From positions 992,001 to 1,056,000 of the forward strand of contig JAUZTG010000012.1 of the NCBI GenBank assembly GCA_030734395.1: a stretch of 64,000 nt of DNA, read 5' to 3'. The position numbers and the translations under genes were made by a program. Positions 55,234 through 64,000 of this stretch are shown piece after piece. Each line of letters opens with the position of its first letter. Within the stretch, counting starts at the first letter, position 1. This DNA is from Sarocladium kiliense. Its lineage: Eukaryota; Ascomycota; Sordariomycetes; Hypocreales; Sarocladiaceae. Under the pieces are notes generated by a model. It searched no databases. It was not told where the DNA came from and saw nothing but the letters and a program-made list of their open reading frames with translations.

Positions 55234-57438
55234 GTACATCATAATTAATAACAACTATTAACTACTATATTTACTAACTAATATAGGTAGGAGTCACTGC
55301 TATTTACAGTAGTTACTAACTTAGTAACTAATCCACAAGCCTGAGTATGACTATAAGATTACTTATTTCCTACAAATTATAATAGTCGGTAAGCTGGCTA
55401 GTAAAAGTTATAAATTCTAATCTCATTCAGCCATCATGAGTTGATAAACGTGACGAATTTACTAACCAAAGCGACTTACTATAATAATTTCGAATAACTC
55501 TAAACTATAGTGCTAGTAGCTCTTAGAATAATTATACGTGCAGAACTATAGTTTATTAAGCTAACATATAATTATACTGATTACTATAAAAACAACTAAC
55601 CCTAACTAGTATAGCTTATAACCTGACCGGCCGGAATTAATAAATGCATTAATTACTACCTGTTATGGACTAATATACTTAGTAAGTCTACTTATATATG
55701 AGGATAGAGTATTAGTGCTTTTCGTATACTAAGAGCTTGGAGACTTTAGGAAACTACTTGATATGAGAGATGTGATAAAATTGCAGGCCGTCGTAAATAA
55801 ACATAGACTTGACTAGTTAATACTTTCCAAGCAACTGTTATTACCCTCTAGTTAATGGAGGGTTGTGAAAGTGAGCTGTATTTGGAGTACTGTATTTAAC
55901 TGACTACACTAACTACTGTAGTTGGTTACTTCACTTAGTGAATTTACTGACTACTGTAGTAATCAATTGCTAACTAATGTAATGAATTAAATTGTATAGT
56001 AGTATACTTACTGTAGTTACAACTTACTACATTATAATGAACTTACTAATGGCTTCTTGTTCATCTAAATAAAGGTTATTAGTAATACAGAGAGATATCT
56101 CAATAATTAGATTAAATATAAAGCTATTTATGCTTGTAGTGTGTTAGTCTATAGGCTTAGATAGGCCACGACATTTATATGTATTCATGACTGTAGTTAT
56201 TACTTTAGTTACGAAAGTACGGTGACTAGAAACCTCAGTAGCTAATCCAAAGCCTGAGTTGATTGAGTTGATGTACCCAGCTTGACTGGTAGTAGTTATC
56301 ACATTTTTTTTTTATATTAGTCAGTGCTTATTCAGCTTTATTATAGCAACATAATAGTTTAGTAGTGTTGTGAAATTGGTTTAGATATATTATTACAATT
56401 GATGTATCTAACTAAAAAATAACCTGCTCACGAGTAGGTTACTGACTTAGTGAAGAAGTGTCTATATCTACTGGCTTATTATATTATAAGCCCCGAATTG
56501 ACTTTATAGTTGTATTATTAGCTATAAACTTATAATCCGTATCTAGGCCAAGACCATAAATGATTAAGGGTTCATCATCCTGGGTATAGTTTACAAGCAG
56601 TCTGTCTACTAAGCTATCACTAACCATGCTCCCTGCACTAAGCACTATAAGAGCTATCTATCCTTTTATTCGTAATTAATTTATTCTAGAAACTGAAGTC
56701 CTTGAATATCGTAGGGTTGTTTGACTGCAGCTCTACTACTAAGCGTCTATATCAAGCTAAGTCGTTCTATTATGAACTATTACTAAGAAAGCTAGATAGA
56801 ACCCGATTATAGCTATGACTATTTTCTTCTCCTGTGGGAATGGTAACCTAATGTGTATATTACAGTATACGGGAGCTGTAATTAGGCCTATAAATTAGAT
56901 TCAACAGGTTCATGTTTTTCAGAGTGAATCATCATTTTTAAACTACTGACTTCATAACTCAAGCGTCTAAGTTGTAACTAACTAATTCAGGTCTAACTTG
57001 ATTACTTGTATACTAACTAAGTCAGTCATTCCAAGTCTTTAAGCCCTTTAAGAAGATATTTTCTGAAATGTAGATTTAAGTAGTTTATATTCCCGACTAC
57101 GAAGACCATGTAATGCACCAATCACAATGTTAGTTATGCTATTATTTTAGTACAGCAAACTTCGGCTACCGACAGGACAAATAATCAGGGCAGACATAGC
57201 TTATTAAGTCAGCTTTGATATGATGTCGTATAATTCTAAAAATAGCTAAGCTTGCAAATAGAGTAGCTACATATCACTAGTGATAATAGGACTTGAAAAG
57301 TCTACTAGTGACACTAGGAAGTGTAGCAGCTAGTAAATGTATGAAGTAAGGCATTAACATTAACTACAATGGTTGAAAAGCTATAGTGAAGTATTATATT
57401 TATTATAGTTAATTGACTGGAGCTATATAGCTATAAAG

Positions 57439-57544
57439 CAGGGTTGTGATTTAAGAAACTCAATGAGTTACTAAATTCACTAACTCAAATATTAAGTCAG
57501 TGAGTTATGAGTTACTAAACTCAGAAGTCAATTTCACAACCCCG
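57439..57544. mobile_element. hAT-like MITE copy 5 (106 bp), exact TSD
   Basis: Begins CAGGGTTGTGATTT, ends TTTCACAACCCCG (one change from CCCTG). Flanks are exactly CTATAAAG (57431-57438 and 57545-57552). Confidence 0.85.
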
Positions 57545-57856
57545 CTATAAAGTAGCTTGACAAATGTGCTAAGTCAGTGTTGAAATATGCATAGCGTTGT
57601 AGTTAAGATCAAGATTTACTAATATAATGCGTAATTTAGTGAGACTTCTAACTACGATAATTTATGAGAACTAAGAATGAATAGTAGACTTGTTAGTCGT
57701 TCAAACCAGGAGTAGGTTTCCTGACTATAATAACTGACACTAGTCAGTTCCTATGTTCAGTGATATAACGGATACATTGAACATGACTTATCTTGAAAAT
57801 AATTAATATGTGAGTGATATGATGGTATCTTATCTCACTTAAGCAATAGTTATAAC

Positions 57857-58553
57857 CAGGGTTGTGAACTGAGTTAGTAGTTAGTAGCACTGAGTTTAGT
57901 TACTACGTAGTTACTCAGTGAGTAACTCAGTGCTCAGTTCAACATAGTAAATTTACTAACTCAGTTTAACTGAGTTACTTACTACCTAACTATATAGTAT
58001 TTATTGCTTATATAGACCCACTAAAACTAGTAAATTAGCCATTACATTTGCTAGCTTAAACAAGCCAAAAATTTGGTTTTAGTTAGATATATTATTAATT
58101 CGCTAGCTTATTTAGCTAATCAATAAAAATAATAACTACTAACTACATAGTTACTACATAGTTACTACCAAGGTTGTGGGTGAACTCATGAGTTAAACTC
58201 ATTGAGTTTAGTAACTCAATTAACTTATTGAGTTATTATTTGAGTTAGTAAAAAAATTAGCTTATGAGTTAATTAGTAACTCATAACTTATTGAGTTAAT
58301 ACTTGCGTTAGTAAACTTAGTAACTCAAATCACAGCCCTGGTTACTGCTAACTCAATTAAACATAATTAGTAATTTTAGTAACTCAGTTTTACTAAGTTA
58401 CTCAATTAGTAACTACGTAATTAATTATAGTTAGTAAATTTATTTACTACATTTAACTGGGTTACTTATTACTAAATACGTTCAACGTAGTTACTCACTG
58501 AGTTACTCACTAACGACGTAGTTACTCATTTACTCACTACGTATACAAGCCTG
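57857..58553. mobile_element. hAT-like MITE copy 6 (697 bp), host of a nested copy
   Basis: Begins CAGGGTTGTGAACTGAG, ends ACAAGCCTG. Flanks GTTATAAC (57849-57856) and GTTATAGC (58554-58561) differ by one transition. It contains copy 7; without it the element is about 520 bp. Confidence 0.7.
58170..58340. mobile_element. hAT-like MITE copy 7 (171 bp), nested in copy 6
   Basis: Begins CAAGGTTGTGGGTG, ends ATCACAGCCCTG. Flanks GTTACTAC (58162-58169) and GTTACTGC (58341-58348) differ by one transition. Confidence 0.7.
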
Positions 58554-60486
58554 GTTATAGCAGCATCCTCGTGCTCAAGTAAAATCATCCAAGTCACTAT
58601 AATACTATTAAATATTCCCCTCATCTTGTTTATAGTATTAAACAAAACAGTAATTAGATTAGGTGTAAGTCGTACTACTAGGACTTTAGTGAAGCTGTAG
58701 TTTGTCGTAACTTACAATTATATTAGATGTAGCAGAGGCCGATTAGTGTGTCTTTGATAATAGCCTTTGTATAAAAGCACTACTAATTAGTAAACCTAAG
58801 TTATTAAATGAGTTAATAATTGTTTCAGTAATTAACCTAGTATTTGAATTACTAGGTTACTAACTGAATGAGTTACTTAATGAGTTTCTAAAATCAGGAC
58901 CATGGAAACTACTAATTGTAGTTGTTAGTAACTAATGCACAAAGCCTGGCTATGAAGAAGCTGAGATTCACGTAGTCACGAATTGACGTATTCTTCACCT
59001 TGCTTTCTTTACGACTACTACTTTAGGCTGGTTATGGCGAAGCCTAAAGACTAGTAGTAAGCACGTAAATAACTTCTCTAAGTTTGGTAACACCACTAAA
59101 TAAGATTAATAAGATTAGTTATTAATAATGAATTGTTTAATTGTATGTCAAATATAGACAAGATAGGATTATTATTCAAGTTGTTTACACGTCTAAAAGA
59201 ACTATTCAGTCACTATTTGGTAACATAATATTATTTATCACGAGTTCCTAACTCTCAGTATTATTAAATGAAATTGATTTATAACGTGATCATTCACTTA
59301 TAAGTTACTTTTAAAGCTTATTAACAGAATTTTTAGTATTTAAGACAATTTAATCGCTGGATACTGAAGTTGTATTCTTATCATTAAGATTATTTCCTGC
59401 AACGCTGACTATATAATCCTAAGCTAAGGTTACGAAACTAGACCAAAAGTTATAAAGTATATCGGGCTTAGCTTGTGCTGTTTATTATTCATAAATAATA
59501 ATGCAAATTTAGCTATGAACTTTAATGGTAGCTGATCAGTATTCTAATTAGTATTAAAGTAAGTGATCTTGCTAGGTGTTAGAATCTTTTATTAATAATT
59601 AAGATCCATTTCCTTCGGTGAGTTCTGTTTTTAAAATCACCAACTATTAGGTTAGAATAAGTAGATCTAACTTAGTGACCATATATACTATTATATAATT
59701 TGATTCTTTTGCCTCTGTAGGTATTATCTCATTACTAATTACTGAAATCAATCAGTATATTACTTAATACATAAAATTAGTAATTTCAATGATTCTGAAC
59801 TTCCGAGCCTAGTTCCTCACCGAATTTAGAAAGAGTTTCATACGTCTTATATATTTATGTTACCCCTGGACCTTCTAACCATAGATGCCCATAATAATGT
59901 CTAAACATTCAAGTATACAAATACAAGTAAGTTATATCACCAATACTACTCTAAATAGTTTCTTCCCAATATCTCTTTACTAGAAAGCTTCTTAATTAGG
60001 CAGCCTAGCATACACATCATGAATAATAGTCTCTAATTGCAAAGATAGAGCCTTAAATCGTGCTTAGTAACTTCTACTACATAATCCTGCAAGTGAAGGG
60101 GAGACGAGGTTGCTAATGTAAATATTTGCCGAGTAGGTAGGTCATGAGAGCGTTACCAAATCACTTACTTTAACAGGTAACACATACAATACTATAATTA
60201 ATAGTTGTAATGGCAATAATTATGACAAAGTCAAGTACTAACTAGGTTTTCGGCCATAAGAATAGTTCGTTGCTATAATAACGTGTTATGAGTAGTGGCT
60301 TGAGTCATTAAAACAGCTTAATTCAGTAGGCTGAAGTTGCTAGTTACTATAAGCTATAGGTGGGTTAGTTACTAACATAGTAAACTAGAGTAACTATAGT
60401 CGCCACCTAATGTATTTATAACTGTAGCTAGTCGTAACTACTAACCGTTATAGTCATGAGTTACTATTAACTACAGCTCCACTAAC

Positions 60487-60976
60487 TAGCGTTGTGAATT
60501 GAGTTAGTAACTTAGTAACTAAAGTACTACCTCAATGAGTCAATTAGCTTACTAACTCAATAATAACTCATAACTCATCAAGTTAATAATTTTACTAACT
60601 TAACATCAACATAGCTAATAACTTGATTAATAACTGAAGGTATCTACTTAATAGTGTTTTTATTACAATATGTATAATGAAATACATACTAATAACCAGG
60701 TTCGTGAAATTAAGCTATGAGTAACTAAAATCACAACTCTGCTAATAACATAGCATAATAACTAGTAGGTTATAAACTATATTACTAATTATATATTAAA
60801 ACCACTTACTTTTAAAGAGATAGGTAATTAAGTTAATCTTAACTTAATTAGTAACTCATAACTTATAAGGTGCTAATTCATTGAGCAAGTAGTAATCTAC
60901 TACCTCAACTATTAACCATGAGTCATGATTTACTAAACTCAATGAGTCTAACTCATGAGTTAATTTCACAACCCTG
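60487..60976. mobile_element. hAT-like MITE copy 8 (490 bp), exact TSD, host of a nested copy
   Basis: Begins TAGCGTTGTGAATTGAG, ends AATTTCACAACCCTG. Flanks are exactly CCACTAAC (60479-60486 and 60977-60984), despite the internal insertion of copy 9. Confidence 0.8.
60697..60741. mobile_element. hAT-like minimal MITE copy 9 (45 bp), exact TSD, nested in copy 8
   Basis: Begins CAGGTTCGTGAAATT, ends AAATCACAACTCTG. Flanks are exactly CTAATAAC (60689-60696 and 60742-60749). It is little more than the two termini. Confidence 0.75.
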
Positions 60977-63650
60977 CCACTAACTATAGTAGTAACTACA
61001 GTTTATTGAATAGGTAATCTTTCACACTATGAAGCTAGCTAGAGAACTAATATCACTAGTAATAGCTCATAGTCTAGCTCATGAGCTGGGTATAATCTAG
61101 CTCATAACTAGAGTTATAGTAGTAAAAATGGTACCTTTTAGGTAACTGTAGTCACCAGTAACTTCTAACTACAGTAGTGAGTATAATCAGTTAACTACAG
61201 TACTTTAACTACCACTCACCGTCATAACCCTGGTTGCTACAGTCACTAGCTATAATGTTGCAACAACTACTATAGTGTTTTAGTTCACAGCCCTCAGGAG
61301 AACTAATTGCTATAACTTTGTGCTCAGTCAGTGGCGTTAGTAAGAATATAATTAACTTCGTTAATTATAGTTTACTTTAGACTATCTAGTCAGTAAGCTA
61401 CCACTATAGCTAATCATCATGAAACTACGGATTGTCATAGTTTAACTATAAACTAGTTTTTACAGGTTATACTATAACCGTTACAGTGTAGTGTCGACAT
61501 GAGACATTCACAGTCGAGTAGCTCCTCTTTATGATCTATAGAATAAGCCTATTACCTACATATATCCTGAGCTATAGCTTGAGAAAAACGTTTATCTACT
61601 CTTTCTTTAGTTGTTTTATTGATGAAAGCATATAATTACCTCCTCTAAACCATGATGATCTGTGCATTTTTTTAATTAACATATAACAAGTTAATAACTA
61701 TTAGCAGGGTTATGAACTTGAGTTGTAGTTATACTACTATAGTTAATTGACGACACTAACTACTATAGGTAATAGCTACTGCTAATTATGATACTTATGA
61801 TATTAGTTATTACGGTTACTAATTAGAGTTTATAGTGAGATTTATATAGCTACTAATAACTATAGTTCATTAAGTAATAGCAATTTTTAATATGTGTAAT
61901 ATAGCTTTACAGTTTGTTATTAACTACAGTAGTTCCTACGTTAGTAACTGATTCGCAGCCCTGGTTACCTCTGTTTACACTTTGAGAACTAAAGTAGTAA
62001 CTACAGTGATATATATATATATATGTATCTTAGCCTATATAAGTCTCTAAGCATACAAATTATTCGCACAAATAGTTTTGTATTCAATGTGATCAATTAT
62101 TAAGATATCTGAATTTTGAATAAGCTGTACGCAAACTAATCAATCTACTGTGGCTCGCGGAGTTACTTGAGTTACTACTAACTCAAGTAATTAGTAAGTA
62201 TAATAATTTATACATTATCTATTTAACTAGGGGTAACTATTTACTGCAGTAGGTAATTTAGTCAGTTAACTAGAATAGTATAATTACAACTCACTTTCAT
62301 AACCCTGGTTAAATCTGACTGATTAATACAGTGACTAGAATAGTTGATATAGTTACTATACTATAGTAAATTTAGTAGCCCTTGTACTCAAGCCTGAATA
62401 ATAGTTCTAGCTTTTAGACTTAGAAGTAATTATTATTCGTTTGCAGCAGGCTCGTGATTGGAGTTACTAATTGAGTTACTACATGAATTATTAGCTCATT
62501 AAGTGAGTGGATTAATGACTCGTATTATAACCAATTGAAGTGAATATTTAACTTAATAGTTACATAACAGGGTATAATCTAATGAATATGATTTCCAGGA
62601 TTATACGCTCGTTCTGATTTAGCTAATAAGAATAGAGAATAGAGTAGTAGTTAACTATATTATAGCAGTGAGCTTAAGTTATAATAATTCAATCTTATAT
62701 AATTAGAGTATTCTTTATGTTATATAAATTAAATTAAATCAATTAGTAACTTATTACTTATAATTATAAGTTAGTAATTAACTCAACAAGTTGATAAAAC
62801 TAGATATCCAATAATAACTTATTAAGTTGATTAGTTAGTAATACTCATTAAGTTATAAATTACTAAAGTCACGGAGTTTAACTTAGAAGTTTATTCACAA
62901 CCATAGTTATTAATAGTACTTTTATAGTATATATGCTCATACTTCTTGTATAAGTAGATAATTTACAATCTAGTCCAGTGTAGTCACTACAGTCGTTACG
63001 ATACTGTAGTTGCATTTAGTTGGGCGACTAGTAATTAAGTTAGTTATATCTACTATTAGTCTAGTTCCTAGTTATAACGCTGTAATAAATACTATAGTAA
63101 ATGATTGAGTAACTAAGTTATACCCTTATAACTCATATAATAGCTTACTAAGTAACTCAGGTAATAATCTTCGTAGTTGAACAGGGGAATTATTTACAGT
63201 AGTGTGTGAGATTAGTTGAGTAGGTTCGGGTATAGGATGACGCGAAGTCAATCAGAGTTTCAAGAAATATCCTTATAAGTTACGGTCCTATATAAAGAAC
63301 GCTTATAAGGTAATACTCAATACTAGTATCTTTCGTAAGTCTCAGGCTATATAGATGTCCATATAAGTCAGCGTATCAAAGCATCTCACAACCTGCACAA
63401 GCCAGATTTTGTATTTATCCAAGTATATTTCAGGCAATCAGCTACTACAGGTAGCATGTGCTCATGCGAATCCTATCTACGTCCTAAGCTCGTGGATAAA
63501 TTCAGTTTCTTCAGGACAGTATTGGCTAGGAGTTTAAAATCGTACGCTTATAAACATACTTGGGGTTCGGCTATATATGCTAGGTCATTACTTGTTAATC
63601 TAACCCACGGTACACCTAAGTTCAACGAGCACTAAGATCAGTGAAGATAT

Positions 63651-64000
63651 CGTTCAAGGGCGATCTCATAGCTATGGCAATCCTACATTTCAATATTTAA
63701 TTTAACCTTGGCATTCGTATCGATGGGGCGGCAGGGTTACCGGGTAAAGTCTCGTGATTCGGCTTACGAGTGACTTGGGCTAGTGTGGCTGTGCAGGCTG
63801 TTATCATCTGTTTCAGTCATAAGGTAACCTATGGCAATGGACCTAATATTGCCAACGCAAATTAAGTCCGCTCTTGGCAGAGACAGCTGACCGTGAACCT
63901 CAGCCACCGCCCTGTGCGGGGGGGGGGGGGGGTGGTTTCCGCTCCTTCCGACAGCGTAAACATATCCACGATTCGTACATATAGAAGCCCTCGCCTTGCT
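63651..64000. other. GC-balanced end of window with 15-G run
   Basis: After the AT-rich block, composition returns to normal. A run of 15 G at 63918-63932 follows CACCGCCCTGTGC. No gene can be recognised in the 350 bp available. Confidence 0.5.

Larger units (their letters stand above)
51190..63650. repeat. AT-rich, gene-free block built of degenerate repeats
   Basis: About 12.5 kb that is very A/T-rich and contains no open frame of 60 codons on either strand. It is dominated by variations of TTAGTAACTAC, GTAGTTAGTAAC and AACTCATGAGTTA, and is rich in TA dinucleotides, as expected after repeat-induced point mutation. Several dozen terminal-like motifs (GGGTTGTGA or TCACAACCC and variants) occur. 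Nine elements with flanking direct repeats are listed separately; the remainder looks like older, overwritten copies. Borders are soft: GC-balanced sequence returns near 63.65 kb. A centromeric or subtelomeric position cannot be tested here. Confidence 0.8.

Noticed and set aside
61705..62308. Tenth MITE between CAGGGTTATGAAC and a downstream CCCTG
   Set aside because: Flank ACTATTAG matches neither GTTACCTC (after 61964) nor GTTAAATC (after 62308).
51190..63650. CRISPR-like array from the regularly repeated TTAGTAAC/AACTCA motifs
   Set aside because: Repeats are short, variable and palindromic without unique spacers, and the organism is a eukaryote.
51190..63650. Mitochondrial insertion or mitochondrial contig
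   Set aside because: High A+T alone suggested it, but there is no open frame, rRNA or tRNA, and the block joins nuclear genes directly.

Overview
The window looks like a nuclear contig of a filamentous ascomycete (Pezizomycotina; the gene set would suit Dothideomycetes, but I cannot place it further). The reasons are short GT-AG introns of 50-150 nt with CTAAC/CTGAC-like branch sites, moderately GC-rich genes about 3-4 kb apart, fungus-specific families (Ssk1-type response regulator, Zn2Cys6 regulators, Bot1/mS45, AA9 LPMO, GH43), a dispersed single 5S rRNA gene, and one gene-free AT-rich block of about 12.5 kb. I assembled spliced models by hand for most multi-exon genes; each model is in frame across all its junctions.

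Layout. 0-18 kb is ordinary core genome: class-3 lipase (5' cut by the window), intracellular GH43, CCDC97-like protein, SSK1, mS45, a CX5R phosphatase, a MARVEL-like membrane protein, and a Ser/Pro-rich conserved protein with a 605-nt first intron. 18.7-25.7 kb is an accessory-looking group of four genes in two divergent pairs (419, 475, 314 and 203 aa). I recognise no family except a transglutaminase-like Cys-His-Asp arrangement in the second. 26-30.5 kb holds an alpha-glucoside-type MFS transporter and, divergently, a Zn2Cys6 activator. 31-38.5 kb is a disturbed island. It starts with a 39-nt fragment of a 5S rRNA gene and ends with a complete 119-nt 5S rRNA gene. Between them lie two pseudogenes, a DUF3716-like gene and a tandem zinc-finger/DEDD-exonuclease-like gene, followed by an intact argininosuccinate lyase. 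38.7-49.2 kb returns to ordinary genes: ZGRF1/Dbl2-type DUF2439 protein, a half-Zn2Cys6 regulator, TAD2, and a secreted AA9 LPMO.

From about 51.2 kb to about 63.65 kb the sequence is AT-rich and has no open frame of 60 codons. It is packed with short elements bounded by inverted termini of the type CAGGGTTGTGA...TCACAACCCTG. I could delimit nine copies with 8-bp direct flanking repeats (three exact, four with seven of eight bases matching or nearly so, and one differing only by transitions), including two nested pairs. The termini and the 8-bp target duplications are those of hAT transposons, so I interpret these as a hAT-like MITE family that helped build the AT-rich block. This family and the 5S-bounded island with its zinc-finger/exonuclease pseudogene are the strongest candidates for something undescribed.
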